A DNA stretch of 7,412 nucleotides from Planctomycetota bacterium (GTDB lineage Bacteria; Planctomycetota; Phycisphaerae; WQYP01): positions 1 to 7,412 of the forward strand of contig JAKBAC010000158.1 of NCBI GenBank assembly GCA_021809365.1. Direction: 5' to 3'. The translations under genes were made by a program, and so were the position numbers. Shown piece after piece: positions 1-5,967 of this stretch. How positions within the stretch are numbered: the first letter of the stretch is position 1; every line of letters begins with the position of its first letter. The notes beneath the pieces are model-generated. The model did not search any database and was not told where the DNA came from. It saw only the letters and a list, made by a program, of their open reading frames with translations.

Positions 1-1049
1 CGAATTTCCCTGCCAAATGCCGCGAGGCGCCGTTGCACCGTCTTGGCAATGCGTCCATATGGATTGATCGGCGCATTGATAATCAGATTGCAACCGCGAC
101 CAATGGAATGATAGTAAATATCCACAAGCTTGTGCAGCGTCAGCAGGGGGTTCGCCCGTCCCGGGTGCCAGAACCAGTGGTCATTTTTAAGTACGGAGAT
201 ATCCACCTCCGCCGGTTCCCAAATCCGTCCATTCGGATCACCGGCTCCCGGCTGGTTATACCTGGCCACTGTTTCCCAGCATGGATAGGGTGCCTGCCCC
301 GCTTCATTGCCGATCCATCTTGTCAACCCGCCCGGCACGCCCGGCGGCCCCTGAAAGCAGACCATATCCGGCTGAAATTTCTTTACCAGCGGCACAAGGT
401 TCGGCCCGCCTTGCGCCACCGGCAGTGTGCCGCCATCAAACCAGCAGTAAAACAGCGGGCCGTAGTGCGACCAGAGATCCGTTTCCATCCGCTGGCAAAT
501 CTGAGCATACGCAGTTTGCCCGGCAAGTGTGCCTCCCTTGCCGTTATGAATCAGGTTGTTGCGCACTGCCAGATAATTGTTTGTTGCCAGTGAACAATAC
601 AAACCGGGCTGAATCCCGTATTTGTGGCACGAGTTCACAAACCGGCGCACCATATCCGCCTTGCCGCCGCCCCAAAGCGATTGCCGAAGGCCAAATGGAT
701 ATGCACCGCTCTGGAAAAACATGTAGCCGGAATTATGCTTGCACACATACACGGCATAACGCGCTTGCATCGCTTTGGCCAGACGGAGCCATTGATTGGT
801 ATCGGGCACCGTTCGCGATAAAAATGGCGCATGATGCGATGCCCAGGAGGAAGTTGTCCGGTAATTCGGATACCCCACCTGCAGATCATAATGAAAAAAG
901 ATGCCCAATCCGGCATTTTCCCAGGCGAGTTGACCCGCGGTGGGGCGCGGTAAGGGCTGCTGCGGTTTTGCGGATGCCCGGGCAACAAATAATCCCAGAA
1001 TCAGCAATTGAAAAACAACGAGAAACTTCGCCGGTCGTTCGCGGTTCAT
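1..1049 (-). CDS. Secreted GH29 alpha-L-fucosidase, 3' part beyond window
   Basis: Predicted exo-glycosidase releasing L-fucose from fucosylated glycans or polysaccharides by the retaining GH29 mechanism, acting outside the cytoplasm. The frame is open from the ATG at 1049 to the left edge (349 codons, no stop), so the C-terminus is missing. Seen: a Sec signal peptide (basic RERPAK, hydrophobic stretch at residues 9-23, ARASA with likely cleavage after Ala27); WENAGLGIFFHYDL at 43-56; ARYAVYVCKHNSGY at 96-109; DMVRRFVNSCHKYGIQPGLY at 132-151; LFYCWFDGG at 199-207 with Asp205 in the place of the catalytic nucleophile; RWIGNEAG at 244-251; and SIGRGCNLIINAP at 315-327. Glu249, 44 residues after the nucleophile, is a reasonable acid/base candidate. 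The RWIGNE and GRGCNLIIN blocks recall the plant-like GH29-B branch (alpha-1,3/4 specificity), which is inference. GAGG lies 6 nt before the ATG as a ribosome site. Confidence 0.88.
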   Translation of the reverse strand, partial: MNRERPAKFLVVFQLLILGLFVARASAKPQQPLPRPTAGQLAWENAGLGIFFHYDLQVGYPNYRTTSSWASHHAPFLSRTVPDTNQWLRLAKAMQARYAVYVCKHNSGYMFFQSGAYPFGLRQSLWGGGKADMVRRFVNSCHKYGIQPGLYCSLATNNYLAVRNNLIHNGKGGTLAGQTAYAQICQRMETDLWSHYGPLFYCWFDGGTLPVAQGGPNLVPLVKKFQPDMVCFQGPPGVPGGLTRWIGNEAGQAPYPCWETVARYNQPGAGDPNGRIWEPAEVDISVLKNDHWFWHPGRANPLLTLHKLVDIYYHSIGRGCNLIINAPINPYGRIAKTVQRRLAAFGREI

Positions 1050-1294
1050 TTTCAGCCTCACACGAATTCCAAATTCATCAGCAGCATGATACGCACTTAT
1101 TTTTATTCGTCCATTACGACTTACGCTCCTGCCTGATCCCGAACGGAAGCTTGGAACCCCAACCTCAGAACCTCACCACACCGGCCCGGGCGTGCTTCAC
1201 CCGTCCCTTGTGTTCCTCTCCCACCTCCTTGTGAAAATCGTGGTGCCCTTAGGTTTGTGCCGCGCGTGGCTGTAGCCATGGTATTGGGGTAAAC

Positions 1295-1321
1295 CGCGGA
1301 TAGCGCGGATGACGCGGATAC
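1295..1321. repeat. Tandem 9-bp repeat, 3 units (CGCGGATNN)
   Basis: Three head-to-tail 9-mers are directly visible: CGCGGATAG, CGCGGATGA and CGCGGATAC. The first seven bases of each unit are identical. The second unit region contains in-frame stops in at least one frame, and the surroundings are non-coding, so this is not a protein repeat. A related cluster lies about 150 bp downstream. Scattered arrays of this general kind are, to my recollection, common in spacers of some PVC-group genomes. That is a memory-based remark, not a search result. Confidence 0.6.
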
Positions 1322-1471
1322 GGGAATGGTTTCTGAGGATAGTTCGGTGCACTCGTTATCCGCTGAATCAGTGGTCATGTGAGTTGAATTCCCCAGTAGT
1401 GGACATCCCATCGCAGGGATTCGATTCTCAAAGCGGTGCTCGAACTTACGGGGAAGTATTATTCAATGGAC

Positions 1472-1498
1472 CACGGATCAAACCGATGGCACGGATAC
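1472..1498. repeat. Degenerate 9-bp repeat cluster (CACGGATNN)
   Basis: Three consecutive 9-mers, CACGGATCA, AACCGATGG and CACGGATAC, keep the period and the GGAT core of the cluster at 1295-1321. The consensus of both clusters is CRCGGATNN. The middle unit is eroded. The last unit of each cluster ends in GGATAC followed by GGG, which suggests common origin. Confidence 0.45.
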
Positions 1499-1754
1499 GG
1501 GGCGCACGGGCGCAAGACGTTGGTGCCGTGGTCGCGGACACCGCAATGGATGGCCGTTCGCCGGGTGAAACCACGACGTAAACAAAAACAGGGCGCGTCA
1601 GCGGTCACGGGCTTAAGCGCCGCCTCGTGGCCACTGACTCCACGATGTTCGAGTCACGCCATATCAGCCGCCATTTTGAAAAGCGCCGCCGGCAAACCAA
1701 TCGTAAGATCCGGCGAAAATCGCTGCAGACTCAAGCCAACCGGCAACGTTCTGA

Positions 1755-1985
1755 TGGGATCAAACGTCTTCGCAACCTGTCGCTGGCCGTGCAGGCCTTT
1801 TCCCTCCGCACGGCTTGACTTTGCATATCGACAAGCCCGCCAATGGCGTGGTTTTTGACCGTGCCAAATTGTTAAATGGTAGAGGTGTAATCCTGCACCG
1901 TGTCAGAAGTGGTTACAAGCTGACGCTCCCCACGGAAATGAAATGGGGGCGTGTCGATACCGTCATCGCATTAAATGTTAAATAA
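1755..1985 (+). pseudogene. Relic of a GH29 fucosidase C-terminus
   Basis: The frame is open from just after a TGA at 1752-1754 to TAA at 1983-1985, with no plausible start or ribosome site. From about 1812 its translation reads like the C-terminal beta-sandwich of GH29 enzymes. It has LTLHIDKPANG, then a RAKLLNGRGV segment (family pattern A-x-LL-x-G), then YKLTLPTE and DTVIAL close to the stop, in the usual order and spacing for that family. Immediately upstream, another frame (1757-1801) encodes SNVFATCRWPCRPF, which could be the preceding 'lYlhv..WP' strand displaced by a frameshift. No catalytic domain precedes it, so it cannot be an active fucosidase. It lies 16 bp from the convergent ATPase stop. 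It could instead be a chance frame; the match is by eye only. Confidence 0.45.
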
Positions 1986-2001
1986 TGCGGTTGCTATTTT
2001 A

Positions 2002-3186
2002 TTACAGCCAATGCCGCACTGGTTGGGATAGAAATTCCTCCACGGCAAGGCCGTCGCCACCGACCAGCAATTTTTTGCGCGGGTGAAATGCCGCGCTGAA
2101 CGCGGCGATTCCGCGATGGTGGGGGACTTTCCGGCCGCTTTTGACTTCTATTGCTGACAACGCATGGCCGGCACGTATGACAAAATCGACCTCGTTGTTA
2201 CTTTCACGCCAGTAAAATAATTCGCATTCTCGCGCGGCGGCGGCATTGGCGAGGTGCGCACCAATTGCCGATTCAATCAGCCTGCCCCAAAACTCACGGT
2301 CGTTGCGTGCCTCCTCAAGCGTTAATCCGCTTTGCGCTGACATTAATGCCGTGTTGAGCACCTGCAATTTAGGGCTTGACCCCCGGCTGCGCACAATCTG
2401 CCCGGAAAACTTGCCAAGCCCTGTCAATACGCCGGCTCCCGTCAACAAGTCCAGGTAGTGTGCCAGCGTGGTTGTATTACCGGCATCCTGAAGTTGGCCC
2501 AGCATTTTGGTATAGGACAGAATCTGGCCGGAATATTGGCATCCCAATTCAAAGAGCCGCCGCAACAGTACCGGCTTGTCTACACGCGTTAACAACAGCA
2601 CATCGCGCGAGATCGTTGTTTCAATCAAAGAATCCCTAACATAGCGCACCCAGCGATCCGGTTCAGAAATCAGCGGTGCTGCGCCGGGATAGCCGCCATA
2701 AAACACGTACTGCTTAAGGTTCCAGCGAAACGCCGCCTGCATCTCCTGGTAGCTCCAGTGCGGAAGATGAATCACCTCGAATCGCCCGGCCAGGCTTTCG
2801 GACAGGCCGCTTTGAATCAGCAAGGGCGCGGAACCCAGAATAACCACCTTCAGAGTATGCCGATCGCGTGTGTCCCGGTCCCACAGTCGCTTAACCGTTT
2901 CCGACCAGTGCGGAACTTTTTGTACCTCATCCAACACCAGCACCCCACCGCGCCGAGAATCCCCAATCCCGCGCGCTGTCTCCCACTGCTGTTCAATCCA
3001 ATCCGGTCCACGCAACGTCGGCTCATCCGCGCTGGCAAAGCGAGCCGGAAACCCGGAGCGTTCAATCACCTGCCGCACCAGCGTTGTTTTACCAACCTGC
3101 CGCGGCCCGGTGAGAACCTGAATGAAGCGGCGAGGTTCGGTCAGGCGCTTGGTCAGTGTATGAGCGTATGGACGTATAAAATTCAT
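2002..3186 (-). CDS. AAA ATPase with DUF4143 C-terminal domain
   Basis: Complete 394-residue protein of the COG1373-type 'ATP-binding protein, DUF4143' family, whose cellular role is not established. Seen: Walker A GPRQVGKTT at 27-35 (Lys33, Thr34); Walker B VLVLDEVQ at 82-89 (Asp86, Glu87); ILGSAP at 116-121 as sensor-like segment; SLAGRFEVIHLPHWS at 131-145 containing the family LAGR with a candidate Arg finger Arg135; and GGYPGA at 164-169. The C-terminal half (about 190-350) carries the DUF4143 pattern, including SYTKMLGQLQDAG at 224-236 and LAHYLDLLTGAGVL at 241-254. It ends in a PD-(D/E)XK-like core, NEVDFVI (331-337) and IEVKSG (346-351). No membrane segment is seen. The ATG at 3186 has no Shine-Dalgarno. 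The gene stands alone, with operator palindromes 8 bp upstream. Length is normal for the family. Confidence 0.92.
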   Translation of the reverse strand: MNFIRPYAHTLTKRLTEPRRFIQVLTGPRQVGKTTLVRQVIERSGFPARFASADEPTLRGPDWIEQQWETARGIGDSRRGGVLVLDEVQKVPHWSETVKRLWDRDTRDRHTLKVVILGSAPLLIQSGLSESLAGRFEVIHLPHWSYQEMQAAFRWNLKQYVFYGGYPGAAPLISEPDRWVRYVRDSLIETTISRDVLLLTRVDKPVLLRRLFELGCQYSGQILSYTKMLGQLQDAGNTTTLAHYLDLLTGAGVLTGLGKFSGQIVRSRGSSPKLQVLNTALMSAQSGLTLEEARNDREFWGRLIESAIGAHLANAAAARECELFYWRESNNEVDFVIRAGHALSAIEVKSGRKVPHHRGIAAFSAAFHPRKKLLVGGDGLAVEEFLSQPVRHWL

Positions 3187-3194
3187 AAAATCAT

Positions 3195-3214
3195 TTACTC
3201 AATACATTGAGTAA
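3195..3214. promoter_or_regulatory. Operator-like palindrome 1, TTACTCA-N6-TGAGTAA
   Basis: This is a 20-bp inverted repeat with 9-bp perfect arms (TTACTCAAT / ATTGAGTAA) around a central AC. It starts 8 bp upstream of the ATPase ATG and covers the predicted transcription start. Its outer 7-bp half-sites and 6-bp spacing are identical to those of the second palindrome, with centres 22 bp apart (about two helical turns). This points to dimers of one repressor bound on the same face of the helix (inference). Confidence 0.7.
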
Positions 3215-3242
3215 TTTTACTCAAGACGGTGAGTAAAAGCAA
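3214..3242 (-). promoter_or_regulatory. Likely promoter of the DUF4143 ATPase gene
   Basis: On the minus strand TTGCTT (3242-3237) and TAAAAT (3219-3214) are separated by exactly 17 bp, a good sigma-70 layout with a strong -10 and a weak -35. Transcription would start near 3207, giving a leader of only about 20 nt without a ribosome site. The -35/-10 spacer is filled by one TTACTCA palindrome and the start-point region by the other. Confidence 0.5.
3215..3238. promoter_or_regulatory. Operator-like palindrome 2, extended TTACTCA-N6-TGAGTAA
   Basis: Nine-base perfect arms, TTTTACTCA and TGAGTAAAA, flank AGACGG. The core half-sites match palindrome 1 exactly while the central six bases differ (AGACGG versus ATACAT). 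That is the pattern expected when the half-sites, not the spacer, are recognised. The site occupies the spacer between the putative -35 and -10 boxes. Confidence 0.7.
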
Positions 3243-3658
3243 CAAGCCCGCGGCGACACGCTATCTGCGGGGCCTGGACAATAAACTCTCAAATGTCTGA
3301 ACCAGCAATCCGACGCGGTTATACAAGCATCGGCGGGATGATCAACTTGGCTCGTCAACGGCCATAGCCATGCTAATGCGGAAGGCTCATTTTTGCCTCC
3401 ATTTTCGAATTCCATTCCTGCCGATACATCCGGAATTAATTCCGAGTCGTGAAACCTCGGCAAACCCACCTTGGCAAGCCGTCTCGGTGGGGATGTGGGC
3501 GGGCGGACGACACGAGGTCGGAGCTGGTTTTGGCAGAACGGAGCTGACTGGGCCGCATGAAGCCATGGCACGCAAACCCGGAAATACTCCCGGCGGCGGC
3601 GTATACCCCGTGCGCTGGGCTGGCGGCGGGGTGCTGCATTTTAGATCGTGCGCGGACG

Positions 3659-3681
3659 GCCGCGGGTTTCCACCGCGCGGC
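3659..3681. other. Strong GC-rich hairpin in spacer
   Basis: Left arm GCCGCGGGT and right arm ACC-G-CGCGGC pair over 9 bp with one bulged G and a TTCC loop. No T-run follows on either strand, so it is not a standard intrinsic terminator. It could be part of a structured transcript or a chance feature of GC-rich DNA. Confidence 0.4.
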
Positions 3682-3921
3682 TGAATGGTTGGAATCAGAT
3701 CGCGTTGCACGGTGGGCAGATCATTGTGACGGCGGCGATAAAAAAAGCGAAATCTATGCTGCCGTGGTAACAAGCTGCGCTCTGCGCCACGTCCGCAATT
3801 CATCCGCCTCTTTGTATTAAATGCTTTGCCACCCGCCGATACCGCCTTCGGCTCATTGCCGCGGCGCCGATCGATTTTACCAATTAAAGCTACCACTTGC
3901 TTTCGCGGTTCGCAAACGCTG

Positions 3922-3952
3922 TTGAATTGTTGCAATCAGCAGCGGGTATAAA
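3922..3952 (+). promoter_or_regulatory. Weak promoter candidate for deoC
   Basis: TTGAAT (3922-3927) and TATAAA (3947-3952) are separated by 19 bp, upstream of the deoC start. The spacing is longer than ideal, and a second AT-rich box (TACATT, 3967-3972) could serve instead. It is offered as the best site seen, not as a firm call. Confidence 0.22.
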
Positions 3953-4004
3953 TTTCAATTCCATGCTACATTATGCGTGTTTTATGTGATAAGGTAACAC
4001 CCGA

Positions 4005-4709
4005 ATGTTGAATCGCGCCCAACTTGCCCGTCAAATCGATCATACGGTTTTGAAACCGGAGGCCGGTGAACAGGATATCCGTACGGTAACCAGCCAGACA
4101 GTGCAGTACGGTTTTGCCGCGGTTTGCGTTAATTCCCGCTGGATAAAGCTGGTGCGAAACCTGCTGGATGCGGCCGGGGAAAAAGCGGGTCATGGCTTGG
4201 CGGTGTCGGCCTGTTCCGTGGTGGGATTCCCATTTGGGGCGCAAAACAGTTCGGTTAAAGCGTTTGAAACGCAACATGCCGTGCAAGACGGAGCGGATGA
4301 AATTGATATGGTCATCTGGATGCCGGCGCTATTATCCGGAAACGGTGCGGAGGTGCGGGAGGAGGTGCGGGCGGTGGTGCAAAGCGCCAAGGCGGTTTGC
4401 GAAAAAACAGTTGTCAAAGTTATTCTGGAAACGGCGCTACTTAATGAATCGCAGATTGCAATGGGTTGTCAGGCGGCGGGTGAAGGGGGGGCTGATTTTG
4501 TTAAAACCAGCACCGGCTTTCATCCCGCGGGTGGCGCCCACATTCAGGCGGTGCGATGGTTGAAACAATATTCGCGCGGCTTGCGCGTTAAAGCCTCTGG
4601 CGGAATTCGTGATCTGGCAACGGCTCAGGCCATGCTGGCTGCCGGAGCAGACCGGTTGGGTTGTTCCGCCAGCGTGGCAATCATTAATGAACTGCCGCCG
4701 CGGGAATAA
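4005..4709 (+). CDS. deoC: Deoxyribose-phosphate aldolase
   Basis: Class I aldolase that cleaves 2-deoxyribose 5-phosphate to glyceraldehyde 3-phosphate and acetaldehyde, in cytosolic deoxynucleoside catabolism. The 234 residues are typical for the short bacterial form. Seen: IDHTVLKPEA at 11-20; the VVGFPFGAQ phosphate/turn segment at 72-80; EIDMVI at 99-104 with Asp101; VKVILETALL at 137-146; FVKTSTGF at 165-172 with the Schiff-base Lys167; and VKASGGI at 195-201 with the second active-site Lys196. GADRLGCSAS at 214-223 matches the phosphate-binding end. All key residues are present, so it should be active. In-frame stops just upstream (3987, 3990) restrict the start to ATG 4005 or TTG 4008. 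The ribosome site is weak (AAGG, about 10 nt upstream). An epimerase gene follows after 12 bp, presumably on the same transcript, although no shared pathway is evident. Confidence 0.96.
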   Translation: MLNRAQLARQIDHTVLKPEAGEQDIRTVTSQTVQYGFAAVCVNSRWIKLVRNLLDAAGEKAGHGLAVSACSVVGFPFGAQNSSVKAFETQHAVQDGADEIDMVIWMPALLSGNGAEVREEVRAVVQSAKAVCEKTVVKVILETALLNESQIAMGCQAAGEGGADFVKTSTGFHPAGGAHIQAVRWLKQYSRGLRVKASGGIRDLATAQAMLAAGADRLGCSASVAIINELPPRE

Positions 4710-4721
4710 AGGAGTTAATGG

Positions 4722-5675
4722 ATGAAAGTTCTGGTAACCGGGGCGGCGGGTTTTATTGCTTCGCGCCTTTCGGCACGGCTGCTGAAGCGGGGTGATTCCG
4801 TTGTGGGGCTGGATAATTTAAGTGATTACTATCCGGTGGAACATAAGCGCCGTAACCTGGCGGACCTGACGGCCCAAAGCAGCTTTACATTTGTTGAAGG
4901 CGACCTGCGTGATGCCGATCTGATGCTCAATATGGCGCAGCGCTACCAGCCGGATGCCATTGCACACATCGGAGCCATGGCCTCGGTGCGGTACAGTGTG
5001 GCCAATCCGTTGATTTACGCGGCGGTCAACGTGCAGGGTACGTTGAATCTGCTGGATGCGGCCCGGCAGATCGGCTCTCCGCACTGCGTTCTGGCCTCCA
5101 CAGGATCGGTTTATGGCCAATCCACACCGGTTCCCTTTCCGGAAACCGCCGCGGCGGATCGTCCGCTGGCACCCTATCCGGCCAGCAAACGGGCCATGGA
5201 GCTTTTTGCCCACAGCCACCATCATGTATGGAACCTGCCGGTCACAATTCTCCGGTTTTTCAATGTATACGGGCCGCATGGCCGGCCTGATATGATGCCG
5301 TGGCATTGGGCCCGGCAAATCATGGCCGGGGAGGAACTCACGCTTTTCGCCGCCGGGCACCTCAAGCGGGATTGGACGTATATTGATGATATTCTTGACG
5401 GTTTCATCGCCGCGCTGGATACGCCACGGGGATATCGGATTTATAACCTTGGGTGCGGCCATCCGGTTGAAAATCTGGATTTTGTCAAAACATTGGAAGC
5501 AATTCTCGGAAAAAAGGCGAAATGTAAATCAATTCCGGCTCCAGTGTCGGAACCCCCCATTACCTATGCGGATATAACCAAGGCCGGCCGGGAGCTTGGC
5601 TACAACCCCAAAGTGCAGGTACATGAGGGGTTGGAGCGGTTTATCGGATGGATGAAAAACACCGGTTTGATCTGA
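4722..5675 (+). CDS. NAD-dependent sugar epimerase, UDP-glucuronate 4-epimerase-like
   Basis: Extended short-chain dehydrogenase/reductase acting on nucleotide sugars. The closest family pattern is UDP-glucuronate 4-epimerase (UDP-GlcA to UDP-GalA, for surface polysaccharide). Seen: VTGAAGFIAS at 5-14, the NAD loop, with Gly7 and Gly10 but Ala13 in the place of the third Gly; GLDNLSDYYPVEHKRRNL at 29-46, whose Asp31 suits NAD and whose DNLxDYY is typical of GlcA epimerases; VRYSVANP at 89-96; STGSVYG at 126-132; catalytic YPASK (Tyr152, Lys156); LRFFNVYGPHGRPDM at 177-191; and RDWTYIDDILDGF at 216-228. The full length of 317 residues is usual. GGAG lies 7 nt before the ATG at 4722, a strong ribosome site that decides the start over an out-of-frame ATG at 4718. 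The substrate is inferred; other UDP- or GDP-sugars are possible. Confidence 0.9.
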   Translation: MKVLVTGAAGFIASRLSARLLKRGDSVVGLDNLSDYYPVEHKRRNLADLTAQSSFTFVEGDLRDADLMLNMAQRYQPDAIAHIGAMASVRYSVANPLIYAAVNVQGTLNLLDAARQIGSPHCVLASTGSVYGQSTPVPFPETAAADRPLAPYPASKRAMELFAHSHHHVWNLPVTILRFFNVYGPHGRPDMMPWHWARQIMAGEELTLFAAGHLKRDWTYIDDILDGFIAALDTPRGYRIYNLGCGHPVENLDFVKTLEAILGKKAKCKSIPAPVSEPPITYADITKAGRELGYNPKVQVHEGLERFIGWMKNTGLI

Positions 5676-5793
5676 TCGTTGAATCTAACACTCATGCTTT
5701 TATCAGGCTATGCCGATAATATGGGCAGCAATGACATGACCGCAGGTGATGCGCGGATGGCTGAAATATCGCACCAAAGCGTGTACGAGGGCG

Positions 5794-5799
5794 TATAAT
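5794..5799 (+). promoter_or_regulatory. Consensus -10 box (TATAAT) before the kinase
   Basis: A perfect TATAAT lies 169 bp upstream of the kinase ATG. At 17 bp upstream the -35 position reads GCACCA, which is poor, so the promoter would depend on an activator or another sigma feature. Transcription would start near 5806, right beside a 47-codon leader ORF. The epimerase ends 118 bp upstream, so the kinase is likely transcribed on its own. Confidence 0.4.
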
Positions 5800-5812
5800 T
5801 AAAGGGGCAATA

Positions 5813-5956
5813 ATGGTGGGCTGCTTGCCATTTGGTGGTCATACCCGGACAATGTTGCCTCTGAACAGTTTCCCGGCTTCTGTGCCGATAGTATGTGAAG
5901 AATTCCGCTTGGGGCCGCCATTCCCGGACAGGACGGCCGCCGAAGCGGAAAATTGA
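5813..5956 (+). CDS. Possible 47-aa leader ORF upstream of kinase
   Basis: ATG at 5813 follows AAAGGGG (5801-5807) with a 5-nt spacer, the best ribosome site in this spacer, and the frame runs to TGA at 5954-5956. The peptide starts MVGCLPFGGHTRTM and ends DRTAAEAEN. It has no signal peptide, membrane segment or known motif. Its stop lies 11 nt before the kinase ATG, a spacing that would allow translational coupling, and the kinase itself lacks a clear ribosome site. Against it: small size, no recognisable family, and a predicted transcription start so close that the ribosome site may be only partly transcribed. Confidence 0.22.
   Translation: MVGCLPFGGHTRTMLPLNSFPASVPIVCEEFRLGPPFPDRTAAEAEN
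5903..5950. repeat. 8-bp inverted repeat before kinase start
   Basis: TTCCGCTT (5903-5910) and AAGCGGAA (5943-5950) are perfect complements 32 nt apart. Short GGCC blocks inside could extend the stem imperfectly. The right arm directly precedes the alternative TTG start (5953) and lies 17 nt before the ATG, so in RNA it could influence initiation. No T-run follows, so it is not a terminator. Confidence 0.35.
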
Positions 5957-5967
5957 GTGCTGAATTT

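Larger units (their letters stand above)
1050..1754. other. Gene-free spacer with short repeats
   Basis: No convincing coding region is seen in about 700 bp. The open frames here give Arg/Pro/Ser-rich, low-information translations without motifs. The right part may hold unrecognisable remains of the GH29-like fragment that follows. The part next to 1049 should carry the fucosidase promoter, but I see no hexamer pair good enough to call. Two clusters of a 9-bp repeat are listed separately. Confidence 0.55.
3243..4004. other. Long spacer without a recognisable gene
   Basis: About 760 bp between two divergently oriented genes. Several frames are open, including a minus-strand frame of about 180 codons (3387-3935) that would need a TTG start. 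Their translations are rich in Arg, Pro, Cys and His and show no motif, no ribosome site and no family resemblance, as expected for GC-rich non-coding DNA. The section 3480-3700 is especially GC-rich and contains a strong hairpin. I see no tRNA, RNase P, tmRNA or known riboswitch signature. The last 80 bp should hold the deoC promoter. Confidence 0.5.
5676..5967. other. Spacer and leader region of the kinase gene
   Basis: 292 bp without an established gene. The first 118 bp after the epimerase show no intrinsic terminator and no motif I can name. The rest holds a TATAAT box, a short ORF with a good ribosome site, and an 8-bp inverted repeat next to the kinase start, each listed separately. 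Confidence 0.5.

Noticed and set aside
281..1234. Plus-strand open frame of 317 codons over the fucosidase
   Set aside because: It is antisense to the GH29 gene, whose minus-strand frame carries a signal peptide and all catalytic motifs. The plus-strand product is low-information.
1411..1440. TTCGATT-containing segment resembling a tRNA T-loop
   Set aside because: The flanking bases do not form a 5-bp T-stem, and no acceptor, D-arm or anticodon arm could be built around it.
1436..1858. Plus-strand open frame of 140 codons as a separate gene
   Set aside because: It has no ribosome site, no motif, and includes the 9-bp repeats. At most a short piece near 1757-1801 may belong to the GH29 relic.
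1968..1988. GCATTA / TAATGC inverted repeat between convergent gene ends as a terminator
   Set aside because: The 6-bp AT-rich stem with a 9-nt loop is weak and is not followed by a clear T-run on either strand.
3387..3935. Minus-strand open frame of about 182 codons in the spacer before deoC
   Set aside because: It needs a TTG start without a ribosome site, and its translation is Arg/Pro/Cys-rich without any recognisable block, typical of random GC-rich sequence.
4818..5462. Minus-strand open frame of 214 codons inside the epimerase gene
   Set aside because: It is antisense to a well-supported epimerase, has no ribosome site or motif, and its openness follows from the codon bias of the sense gene.
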